Below are positions 51,501 to 59,779 of a stretch of DNA of 64,000 bases, one piece after another. The stretch is from assembly GCA_030537355.1 (NCBI GenBank), contig JAUNNF010000001.1:141026-205025 (forward strand), given 5' to 3'. The stretch comes from Coriobacteriia bacterium (GTDB lineage Bacteria > Actinomycetota > Coriobacteriia > Coriobacteriales > Eggerthellaceae). The translations under genes and the position numbers were made by a program. Below the pieces are notes generated by a model. That model was not told where the DNA came from. It saw only the letters and a list, made by a program, of their open reading frames with translations, and ran no database searches. How positions within the stretch are numbered: the first letter of the stretch is position 1; every line of letters starts with the position of its first letter.

Positions 51501-53184
51501 TTATCATAATTTCTAAAACTAATAAATGATGAAGTTCCACTAAAATATACAGCATCAAGTAGATCACTCATTAAGTAATACGAACCATTTTTTGGGTAAA
51601 TTATATCTTTGTTAGAATTATAAAAAATTAGATCAGCAGGTAATTTATGATTTTCGTCACATACAGGATAATAAAATATCCCATTTTCTATAGGACTTTC
51701 TAAAGAATAAATCGGAGTTGACGGTTTAGAACTTTTTTCACTTAAAGTAAAATAACCAGGTTTATTTTTACCTTCATCAATGCAAGCATAACCAATGTGA
51801 ATATTATTTGTACTATACGTAGTTCTATTTTGTCCTACTAACGCATTGCAACCTAAAAACATATTAATGCTATTTTTGGATATGGTTTCCCATTTAGCAT
51901 CATATCTAGCACAAATTGTAGTGAGCTTACTACATCCATTAAACATGTTATTTGTATAATTAATATGCGCTGCATTTTGTTTGTTAGACACATCCCATTT
52001 GCCTAAATCCACATAAGTTAAATTTTCACAATATTGAAAAGTAGATACAGCTGATGTTACTTCATCTGTAATGCTAGATCCGTCTTTTTCAATATAATAC
52101 GATGTGCCATTTTCTAACATACTAGAAGCATCAACATATTTTAAATTATGACATTTATAAAATATTGACGTAATAGCATAAACACTATTACCAAAAATAA
52201 TATTATTATTAAAACTCTCAAGAGCACTTCTAGAAAACATGGAAGAAGCATTTTCAACTTTAGGAAGCATTATATTTTTAGATTCAAATTTTGAAAGTTT
52301 GCTACATAAAGCAAAAGTATATTGACAATCCTTAAGAATATCACTATTAGAAAGCTTTGTCATAAACATATCTAGTGTATTTTCATCTAATCCAGAGTCA
52401 ATAAACATTCCAGTAGCATTTTCTAAAGATTTGAAATAATTTTCATCAAATTTTATGTAATAAAAATCTTCATCACTCAATGATTGTAAGTATTTTGTAC
52501 CAGAAAACATAAAAGCTGAATTTTTAACCTTATCCGTTTTTAAATATCTGAGTCCTGTTATTGAAGAAAGACTTGAATAAGGAAACTCAGAACTGTCTCT
52601 AACATACGAGCCAAACCATTGCATTGTAGATACAGGATGAAAATTTTCAATACTTTTGTCAATAATTACATTAGATATCTTCGTAGAATAGTCTTTACAA
52701 TACAGAGGAACACCCTCATCTGTATCGTTTATAGGAAAAACAGCATCAAATATACCTTCTTCAGGTTTTTCGGCTGTTAATGATAACTCATATAAATTAC
52801 CGTTCTTTTTTAATCCTGCATAAATTGTATGAATTTCATCAGCTTTAAAAATACCCATAAAAGAGGTCGGGACATTATCGTTAGTGGCTTTTTCATCCTG
52901 TTTTACATTATTATCAAGTAGTTCAATCGATTTGTTAATATACGTTGGTAAGTTATCCAGAGTTTCTTTAGAAGGTACAGCCTTAAACACTTCATCAGAA
53001 CTTTGAGGAAGAACACCGGCTTTAACAACAACTGGAGTTGAATTATTTTCATTATTTAAATTTTTAGATATATCATAATTATATGATTCGCCCTTACTAA
53101 AAGAAATAAAACAAAATGCAAAAAAGAAACATAAAAAAAAGTCAATAATGAGATAATTACAATATTAATTTTCTTGCTTCCCAT
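42575..53184 (-). CDS. Giant BspA-like secreted repeat protein 2, frameshifted in its signal peptide
   Basis: From the ATG at 53184 (GGAGG 6 nt upstream) translation gives a normal signal-peptide start, MGSKKINIVIISLLTFF, then leaves frame at a run of eight T. The long frame (3471 residues from a GTG at 52990) resumes with FFFAFCFISFSKGES and is intact to 42575. One extra T would restore one protein of about 3536 residues. Architecture equals giant 1: signal, linker, DUF285/BspA leucine-rich region, then eleven modules. Compared with giant 1 it has two extra modules, the first and the eighth. No anchor motif is visible. Either a phase-variable surface protein read in its OFF state, or a homopolymer sequencing error. 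Confidence 0.88.
42578..51715 (-). repeat. Eleven tandem modules in giant protein 2
   Basis: Part A motifs fall near 51630, 50560, 49760, 48910, 48155, 47310, 46530, 45745, 44965, 44195 and 43355. Modules 2-7 and 9-11 match modules 1-6 and 7-9 of giant 1 in order, by shared idiosyncratic residues such as GQCL, GHFI.PSQD and PTGNNG. Confidence 0.85.
53134..53141 (-). repeat. Poly-T tract (T8) at the frameshift of giant gene 2
   Basis: Eight consecutive T on the coding (minus) strand, codons 15-17 of the signal peptide. Nine T would join the start codon to the 3471-residue frame. A T6 run lies 11 nt further on. Confidence 0.85.
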
Positions 53185-53211
53185 GGTATTCCTCCGATTC
53201 GTGACATTTAT

Positions 53212-53217
53212 ATTATA
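53212..53217 (-). promoter_or_regulatory. -10 box of giant gene 2
   Basis: TATAAT on the minus strand, 27 nt before the ATG at 53184, with TTTACT 16 bp upstream as a possible -35. Confidence 0.55.
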
Positions 53218-53273
53218 CTAGTAGCTTGCTAAAAGTAAAGCCAATATCGCAGAAATCATCAATTACACAAAAT

Positions 53274-53459
53274 TTAATATATAAATTCATCATTTGTTAA
53301 ATCTGCGTAAAGCATTTTGCAAATTGAAGGACAATGAGGACCATCAAATGGACAGTTAGAACAATTTGTCGTACATGATTCAGTTATTAAATCAGCATTC
53401 CAACCAAAATGAACAATATCAATAGTTGGTGATAAATATTTTTTTTTGAATTTTCCCAC
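53274..53459 (-). CDS. 61-residue Cys-rich small protein, possible RiPP precursor
   Basis: I start at GTG 53459, because a promoter with -35 TTGCAT, a 17-bp spacer and -10 TAATAT ends 7 nt before it, giving a leaderless mRNA. The frame is also open from a TTG at 53495. A lysine-rich N-terminus (KFKKKYLSPTIDIV) leads to a C-terminal core with five cysteines, C29, C33, C36, C43 and C47, in TESCTTNCSNCPFDGPHCPS. The leader-plus-Cys-core layout resembles precursors of ribosomal peptides or small metal-binding proteins. No radical SAM or protease gene is in this window, so function is open. Confidence 0.6.
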   Translation of the reverse strand: MGKFKKKYLSPTIDIVHFGWNADLITESCTTNCSNCPFDGPHCPSICKMLYADLTNDEFIY

Positions 53460-53466
53460 CTTTTTT

Positions 53467-53495
53467 ATATTAACATAGAATAAATAAATATGCAA
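53467..53495 (-). promoter_or_regulatory. Promoter of the Cys-rich small gene
   Basis: -35 TTGCAT (53495 to 53490) directly after the uvrC stop, 17-bp spacer, -10 TAATAT (53472 to 53467), then 7 nt to the GTG. Confidence 0.65.
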
Positions 53496-55292
53496 CTATT
53501 CATTTTGCTTCAATACTAAGTAAAGTTCTTCGACAACTTCCTCAGGTATCGTATGAGAATCCTTAATTTCGTCTAGTGTAGCCTCGCGTAATTTTTTGAA
53601 ACTACCGAAATATTTAAGCAGAGCCCTACGTCTTACAGGACCTAAACCAGAAACTGAATCTAGTATGGAAGATGTCATGCCTTTACCTCGTAATTCTCTG
53701 TGAAATGTTATTGCAAAACGATGGGCCTCATCACGAACTTGCTTAACAAGATAGAGAGATTCAGAACCAGACGGAAGTACAACTTCTCCCCAATCGGTAA
53801 TTAGCTCTTCATCACGTTTTGCAAGACCAACGATATTGATCTCATTTCCTAATATTTCTTTTGCAGCCGTGAGTTGAGGCTTACCACCATCAACAATAAT
53901 TAAATCAGGTTTAGCACCAAAGCGCACATCTCCCAAGCGCTCAAACCTTCTCTTTAAAACTTCCTGCATACACAAAAAATCATTAGCTTCATCGAGCGGT
54001 GTTTTAATTTTAAATCGACGATACTGATTTTTGTCCGGCTTACCACCAGTAAAAACGACCATTGACGCAACTGTATAAGAACCATGAATAGTAGAGATAT
54101 CATAACACTCAATACGCATAGGGCTTGAATCGAGTGCCAATGCACTTTCCAATTGGAGTAAAGCTTTATTGATTCGCTTATCATCATGATTGGTTTTTAC
54201 TTTATAACGAAGCAGTGTATGTTTAGCATTGCGAGTGGCCATTTCAACAAGTTTTACTTTTTCGCCACGTTTTGGATTTAAAAACTTAGAGCCAATCCAA
54301 GCACTTAATTCCTTCTCGTCTTCAAAATTATATTGGATTATTATATTTTTCGGAATGGAAGTAGTAGTGTCGTAATATTTCAATATAAAAGCGTGTTCCA
54401 TATCAAGGCCAGGCTTTAAGATAAACTCATTGCTGTTAATAACACGTCCTTCGCGAACAATCAATACATGAGCAGCTGCTATGTCTTCATCAACATAAAA
54501 ACCTATAACATCAGCGGACAAATTGTTGTCTGCAACAATATGTTGTTTGTTAGTTAAGCTTTTAACAACGTCCATATTTTGTTTAATGCGGCCTGCACGT
54601 TCAAAATTAAGCGAGTCTGCTGCATCCTGCATCTCAGATTCCATGTTATCCAAAAACTCTTTTTGATTACCGTTTAGAAATTTCTCGACTTTTGCAACGT
54701 TTTCAGCATAATGCTCATCGCTTACACAATTACAACATGCACCAGGACCTAGGCCTACATGATAATCAAAACAAGGGGAAGCCTGAAACTTACCTGTCTT
54801 GTTCAATTTTCTCCAAGTAGCACAAGAAGTAGCACAAATAGGAACAATTCTGCGAACTATATCAACAGTACGTCTTGCCGCCCTACTATCTGTATACGGA
54901 CCAAAATATCGAGTTGAAGCTATATGCTTTTCTCGAGTGTATTTAATAGCCGGAAACTTATCCCCTTTTGTAATAGCAATAAATGGATAAGATTTATCGT
55001 CCTTAAAATCGGCATTGTAATAAGGTTTATATTGCTGAATTAAATTCTTCTCTAAAATTAAAGATTCGTGTTCGTTCTCAACAACAATGTATTCAAAGCT
55101 ATCGATCTCTGAGACGAGTAAAGGAATCTTATCACGCTCATCCTGGAAATTGACATACTGTCTCATACGAGCACGCAGCTGCTTGGCCTTACCAACATAT
55201 ATTACATCACCATCGGCATTTTTCCACAAATAACAACCAGGTGTTGTTGGCACATGGTTTAACTGTTCTTTAATTTTGTCTAACTTGTTCAT
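53496..55292 (-). CDS. uvrC: Excinuclease ABC subunit C
   Basis: Makes both incisions in nucleotide excision repair. The 598 residues start with a GIY-YIG domain (PGCYLWKNADGDVIYVGKA), then a Cys-rich region, a UVR motif for UvrB contact, the RNase H-like domain (IECYDISTIHGSYTVASMVVF, with IIVDGGKPQ), and a C-terminal helix-hairpin-helix (VSGLGPVRRRALLKYFGS). The start overlaps coaX by 23 bp with no ribosome-binding site, so translation may be coupled. In related actinobacteria uvrC is followed by rapZ; here two giant genes and a small gene intervene. Confidence 0.96.
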   Translation of the reverse strand: MNKLDKIKEQLNHVPTTPGCYLWKNADGDVIYVGKAKQLRARMRQYVNFQDERDKIPLLVSEIDSFEYIVVENEHESLILEKNLIQQYKPYYNADFKDDKSYPFIAITKGDKFPAIKYTREKHIASTRYFGPYTDSRAARRTVDIVRRIVPICATSCATWRKLNKTGKFQASPCFDYHVGLGPGACCNCVSDEHYAENVAKVEKFLNGNQKEFLDNMESEMQDAADSLNFERAGRIKQNMDVVKSLTNKQHIVADNNLSADVIGFYVDEDIAAAHVLIVREGRVINSNEFILKPGLDMEHAFILKYYDTTTSIPKNIIIQYNFEDEKELSAWIGSKFLNPKRGEKVKLVEMATRNAKHTLLRYKVKTNHDDKRINKALLQLESALALDSSPMRIECYDISTIHGSYTVASMVVFTGGKPDKNQYRRFKIKTPLDEANDFLCMQEVLKRRFERLGDVRFGAKPDLIIVDGGKPQLTAAKEILGNEINIVGLAKRDEELITDWGEVVLPSGSESLYLVKQVRDEAHRFAITFHRELRGKGMTSSILDSVSGLGPVRRRALLKYFGSFKKLREATLDEIKDSHTIPEEVVEELYLVLKQNE

Positions 55293-55995
55293 AAATATAT
55301 TTTAGAGAATCTAAAATTAAGTACTTGTCATAGTGAGCTTTATGTTTCATATGAGATGTAACAAGATCCGCCCAGCCACCAGTTGTTATTACATTAACTT
55401 TGTAGCCTAACTCATTCTCAATTCGGTCAATTAAACCATCAATTTTTGATGCTTCGCCCACAACAATACCGCTTCTAATTGCCTCATCTGTTGACTTACC
55501 TATTACAGATTCAGGTGATTTTAATTCGATATCGCTCAATGCACTAGCTTTACCTATTAATGCATTAAGCGAAGTTTGAAGGCCAGGAGCAATAATACCT
55601 CCAATAAAAAATCCACACTTGTCAACAATATCAACATTAGTAGCAGTGCCTAAATCAAATACAACACATGGGCATCCGTACTTTTTAATACCACCAACAG
55701 CCCCAGCAATAAAATCTGCACCGATTTCAGAGGCATTAGGATATTTTGTTTTAAATAAGTTTTTTGGAACAGTATTGGAGTTTAGACTAAAAAAATCAAC
55801 ATTAAGTTTGCTAGCTTTATCTTTAATCTTTGTTTCCGCATCAGCAACAACACAACTTAGAGCTATTGCATCTAAATTGTCAATTGAGCCCAAATCTATT
55901 TCACTCATTGAAGAGACATTCCAAGATTTAACCATTTCTTGATCAAAAAGTGCAAGATTTGTAAATGTATTTCCTACATCAATGGTTAAAAGCAT
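55270..55995 (-). CDS. coaX: Type III pantothenate kinase
   Basis: First step of coenzyme A synthesis, in the ASKHA fold and dependent on a monovalent cation. The 241 residues show the phosphate-1 motif IDVGNTFTNLALF, GADFIAGAVGG, the phosphate-2 motif VVFDLGTATNVDIV, and ITTGGWADL near the end. The ATG has no Shine-Dalgarno and a TATACT 6 nt upstream, so the mRNA is probably leaderless. It is transcribed divergently from tsaB-rimI-tsaD and is followed by uvrC. Confidence 0.94.
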   Translation of the reverse strand: MLLTIDVGNTFTNLALFDQEMVKSWNVSSMSEIDLGSIDNLDAIALSCVVADAETKIKDKASKLNVDFFSLNSNTVPKNLFKTKYPNASEIGADFIAGAVGGIKKYGCPCVVFDLGTATNVDIVDKCGFFIGGIIAPGLQTSLNALIGKASALSDIELKSPESVIGKSTDEAIRSGIVVGEASKIDGLIDRIENELGYKVNVITTGGWADLVTSHMKHKAHYDKYLILDSLKYIYEQVRQN

Positions 55996-56001
55996 AAATT
56001 A

Positions 56002-56025
56002 AGTATATCAAAAAAGTGTTAAAAT
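56002..56025. promoter_or_regulatory. Interlocked divergent -10 boxes for coaX and the tsa fusion
   Basis: Minus-strand TATACT (56007 to 56002) is 6 nt before the coaX ATG. Plus-strand TAAAAT (56020-56025) is 9 nt before the fusion ATG. The boxes are only 12 bp apart, so the promoters overlap head to head. Neither gene has a Shine-Dalgarno. Confidence 0.6.
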
Positions 56026-56034
56026 ATTCCAACC

Positions 56035-58167
56035 ATGACTTATAAGAAAAACATACTCGCAATTGACACTGCTAACGAGCAAATAACTGTAGCATTCAAC
56101 GACAAAGAAGCTACCTTACCTGCTCACAGAGCATCCAATACAATGTTGCTCCCTACACTGCAGAAACTAGGAATTAATCCAAAAGAAGTTAATGCAGTAG
56201 CAGTAGGACGAGGCCCAGGTTCTTTTACAGGTGTGAGAATTGCCCTTGCAACTGCAAAAGGAATAGCTAGTGCATTAGGCGTAAAATTAATAGGAGTATC
56301 AACATTAGATGCTGTTGCTTGGAATATGTGGAACAATAATGTAAGAGGCAAAACCTATGTTGTAGCAGACGCAATGAGAAAAGAAATATATCCTGCACTC
56401 TATGACATTACAGATGATGGTCCTAAACGTTTAACACCAGACAGAGTTGAAAAAGCAGATAAAGTCATAGAAGAATGTGGTGATACATTAGTTGCAGGTG
56501 ACGCGTTAACAAAATATAAATTCAAAAATCAAGCTCCAGAAAAACTATGGAATCCAACCGCCAAGAGTTTACTTTTAGCAATAAATAGTAAACCCCAAGA
56601 TCCAGGAACAGTTCTTCCTGTATATACAAGATTGTCAGATGCTGAGGAAGGCGAACGAGTCAAACTCAAAGATAAAAATTTAGTGAGTGGAGTTCAAGGA
56701 AATACATTTGCTCCGCTTAATGCTAGCAATCTAGACAAAGTTGTAGAGCTAGAAAATGAGCTTATGAAAGACGATGCTTGGACAAAAGAGAAATTCAACC
56801 TTGATAACATCTGGTGGCAAGCAACAAAAGATAACAAACTCATGGCTTATGCAGGTGGCATACTCGCAGGCGACACATTCGAAATACTGAAAATCGCTGT
56901 TGACACAAAATATCAAAATCAAGGCATAGCAACAAAACTTATGTCAAAACTAGCAAATGATGCCAGAGACTTAGGTGCCAAAACATTCACTCTCGAAGTT
57001 AGAGAATCTAATCCAGCAATTAAGTTTTATGAAAAATTAGGGCTAAAACAAATCTCTAGAAGAAAAAATTATTATAGCGATGAAGATGCAATAATCATGC
57101 AGGGTCCGCTCCCTATCATCAACAAAGATGTTGCAGGAATGGATCTTAAGACAGAAACAGCAAACAACAAAGTAGAATATCCAGTAATCCTCTCAATCGA
57201 ATCTTCATGTGACGAGACTGCTGCAGCAATCACTTTCAACGGAAAAGTCATCTCAAATGTTGTTGCCTCTCAGGTTGATTTCCATAAACGCTTTGGCGGC
57301 GTTGTTCCTGAAATCGCTAGCCGCAAACACATTGAAGCTATTTGTGGTGTGGTCGACACGTGTTTAGAACAAGCAAATATTAAATGGACAGACATAAATG
57401 CTGTAGCTTCAACTTATGCCCCCGGACTCGTAGGTGCCTTAGTTGTAGGCATGGCCTATGCCAAAGGTGTAGCTTGGGCGCTCGACGTTCCTTTTATCGG
57501 AGTCAATCACTTAGAAGGACACCTCTATGCAAACAAATTATCAGGCAAAGAAATCAAACTTCCAGCAGTAGCATCAATCATCTCAGGTGGAAACACAATG
57601 CTTGTTGAAGTGAAAGATTGGGGCGACTATAAAACATTAGGCACGACCATTGATGATGCAGTTGGCGAGGCTTTTGATAAAGTTGCCAAAGCTTTAAACT
57701 TAGGCTATCCAGGAGGACCTATCATCTCGAAACTGGCTAAAACAGGAGATCCAAAAGCTATTAACTTCCCTCGTGCAATGTTGCATTCAGGGGACTTAAA
57801 GTTCAGTCTCTCCGGATTAAAAACTGCTGTTATCACATACATTAAGGAAAATCCAAAAGCAAATATAAACGACATATGTGCAAGTTTTCAACAAGCTGTA
57901 ATAGACGTACAAGTTTCCAAAGCAAAAACAGCAATTGAACAAACAGGTGCTAAATCATTCATGTTTGGCGGTGGTGTTGCTGCAAATCCAGAACTTAGAG
58001 CTGCTTATGAAAATCTCGGTGTAGACATAATAATGGCACCTCTTGAATATTGCGGCGATAACGCAGCTATGATTGGACTTGTTGCTAATGAGCGCTATAA
58101 ACAACAGAAGTTTTTTGACCTATCCGCTGATGTGAGCGCTCATGCAAGTCTAGATATTAAATATTAG
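56035..58167 (+). CDS. tsaD: TsaB-RimI-TsaD triple fusion (tRNA t6A synthesis and ribosomal protein acetylation)
   Basis: The 710 residues make three proteins in one. TsaB (1 to about 210) has VGRGPGSFTGVRIALATAKG. A GNAT acetyltransferase like RimI (about 230-360) has the acetyl-CoA loop QNQGIATKL at 295-303. TsaD (about 383-710) has IESSCDETAAAI, the metal ligands in HLEGH (H492, H496), and GDNAAMIG. TsaB and TsaD form part of the complex that adds threonylcarbamoyl to A37 of ANN-decoding tRNAs; RimI acetylates ribosomal protein S18. Fusion of the three is known in some Actinobacteria. TsaC and TsaE are outside the window. Confidence 0.95.
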   Translation: MTYKKNILAIDTANEQITVAFNDKEATLPAHRASNTMLLPTLQKLGINPKEVNAVAVGRGPGSFTGVRIALATAKGIASALGVKLIGVSTLDAVAWNMWNNNVRGKTYVVADAMRKEIYPALYDITDDGPKRLTPDRVEKADKVIEECGDTLVAGDALTKYKFKNQAPEKLWNPTAKSLLLAINSKPQDPGTVLPVYTRLSDAEEGERVKLKDKNLVSGVQGNTFAPLNASNLDKVVELENELMKDDAWTKEKFNLDNIWWQATKDNKLMAYAGGILAGDTFEILKIAVDTKYQNQGIATKLMSKLANDARDLGAKTFTLEVRESNPAIKFYEKLGLKQISRRKNYYSDEDAIIMQGPLPIINKDVAGMDLKTETANNKVEYPVILSIESSCDETAAAITFNGKVISNVVASQVDFHKRFGGVVPEIASRKHIEAICGVVDTCLEQANIKWTDINAVASTYAPGLVGALVVGMAYAKGVAWALDVPFIGVNHLEGHLYANKLSGKEIKLPAVASIISGGNTMLVEVKDWGDYKTLGTTIDDAVGEAFDKVAKALNLGYPGGPIISKLAKTGDPKAINFPRAMLHSGDLKFSLSGLKTAVITYIKENPKANINDICASFQQAVIDVQVSKAKTAIEQTGAKSFMFGGGVAANPELRAAYENLGVDIIMAPLEYCGDNAAMIGLVANERYKQQKFFDLSADVSAHASLDIKY

Positions 58168-59776
58168 CAACCTTTTTCAAAATCTCAAAACAATCATTTC
58201 CGTAAGGTAACATTTTAGCCACAGCATCACTACATATAGCTTTGCCTTGAGGTTTTAAATATTTAAACATAGCCCACATTTCTTCAAATTTATCAACAAG
58301 TAAACTTGCGCTACAATCTGCATACAAGATATTATCAAATACAGGATTTGTCTGATCACCTACAGGACAATATTTACCATCACAAACTTCATATGCATCC
58401 TTATTTGTTAGAACAAGAGTACGCTCTGTGTTGTTTTCTAATCCAGAAACAATATCTTCAATTGATGGTTGCTCACCAGCAGGAACATTAGGATGTGGGC
58501 ACACGAGAAGTTCCATAAACTCATCTTCAATAAAATGCATTAAATCGATATCGTGTTTAAGCTGTTCTTTATCAACGTGAGCAAGTTTTAAAATCATAGG
58601 CGTATTACCAAGATCTTTTGTAGCCTCGTAAGCGCATATACCAACAGGTTCATAATCGTTGTGATTGTGATAACTTTTGAGGTGCTCACCTGAAAAGAAT
58701 CCGCTGCCCATATCACCAGTAATATCATGTTTTAATATAATGTATTTTTTGATTGCGTTCTTTACAATATGATAATCATCTGAATGCTTTTTGAACGCAT
58801 CTTCGTCAAGGTAAGCATCCAAAGACCAATCAACAATACAATTGCCTGCAACATCACGAGCATATTCCCTTGTTGTGGAATCACCCATTGGCCTACAATT
58901 TGTTTCTATCAATACAGGTCCCTGCTTGTCAATTTTATATTCACCATGAATTGGACCATATTTAACACCAACAGCATCTGCTACTTTAAATGAGTAATCT
59001 ATAAGTTCTTTTATTTCATCGGTAATCTCGTCAACAAGAGTGCTTGTATCGTAGATCATATCACCGTTTTCAGTCGTTACTTTTTTATATCTCCAAATAT
59101 CTGTAACTTTATGATTTCCCTTACAAGTTACAGTATTGACAACATATTCAGTTCCTTCTATCACTTCTTGTGCAAGAACGTCTCCTCCGGAATCACCAAA
59201 ATAATCTTTAGAGTTCATAATTACATCAAAATATTTGATAGCATCATCCAAGTTGCTGCACGTTTTATTGCCATAACTACCAGCACCTTCAGAAAATTTC
59301 ATAAAACAACGATCCAATTTATTTTCATTAAAAAAGTTAACAATATCTTGTTTCTTTTCAATGCGAGCAGTTTTAATAGCTCTAAGTCCAGCATGATTTA
59401 AACTTTCTATCATACCAAGTTTTGTACACCTACAATAATTTGTTTTTGGATTGTTGCCTTTTACGCCTAACATAAAAGCAACATCATCAATTGTCTTAAC
59501 GCCATATTCACTGCCAGCAACTGCACATATAATATTGTGACCCTCACACATATCAAAAATTGCCTGAGCGTTATTATCTGCATAAACACATTCATATTGA
59601 TCTTTTGAATATTTACTTTCAAAATTAGATTGAATTTTGTGTTTTAACTGCATCAAATGGTCATTTCCACAAGTAGGATTTACAACAAAAGCTTTATAGC
59701 CCCTATCTATAATTTCATCAACATACATAATTGCCGATGACATACATTCAATAACTAAAATTTCTTCTCTTTCCAT
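58157..59776 (-). CDS. ATP-grasp ligase-like protein
   Basis: The 539 residues have a preATP-grasp N-terminal domain, an ATP-grasp fold with KFSEGAGSYGN as the ATP-lid loop, and catalytic Mg-binding residues in HGEYKIDKQGPVLIETNCRP, then a C-terminal extension of about 200 residues. Relatives include L-amino acid ligases and other carboxylate-amine ligases that make dipeptides and peptide metabolites. AAGGGG precedes the ATG and the MATE gene stop lies 3 bp upstream, so ligase and transporter form an operon. This suggests a small peptide-like product and its export. The end overlaps the convergent tsaD end by 11 bp. Confidence 0.8.
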   Translation of the reverse strand: MEREEILVIECMSSAIMYVDEIIDRGYKAFVVNPTCGNDHLMQLKHKIQSNFESKYSKDQYECVYADNNAQAIFDMCEGHNIICAVAGSEYGVKTIDDVAFMLGVKGNNPKTNYCRCTKLGMIESLNHAGLRAIKTARIEKKQDIVNFFNENKLDRCFMKFSEGAGSYGNKTCSNLDDAIKYFDVIMNSKDYFGDSGGDVLAQEVIEGTEYVVNTVTCKGNHKVTDIWRYKKVTTENGDMIYDTSTLVDEITDEIKELIDYSFKVADAVGVKYGPIHGEYKIDKQGPVLIETNCRPMGDSTTREYARDVAGNCIVDWSLDAYLDEDAFKKHSDDYHIVKNAIKKYIILKHDITGDMGSGFFSGEHLKSYHNHNDYEPVGICAYEATKDLGNTPMILKLAHVDKEQLKHDIDLMHFIEDEFMELLVCPHPNVPAGEQPSIEDIVSGLENNTERTLVLTNKDAYEVCDGKYCPVGDQTNPVFDNILYADCSASLLVDKFEEMWAMFKYLKPQGKAICSDAVAKMLPYGNDCFEILKKVANI

Positions 59777-59779
59777 GTA

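Noticed and set aside
33400-53184. Repetitive DNA read as a CRISPR array or satellite
   Set aside because: Repeats are 780-890 bp apart, coding, diverged at DNA level and in frame, so they are protein modules.
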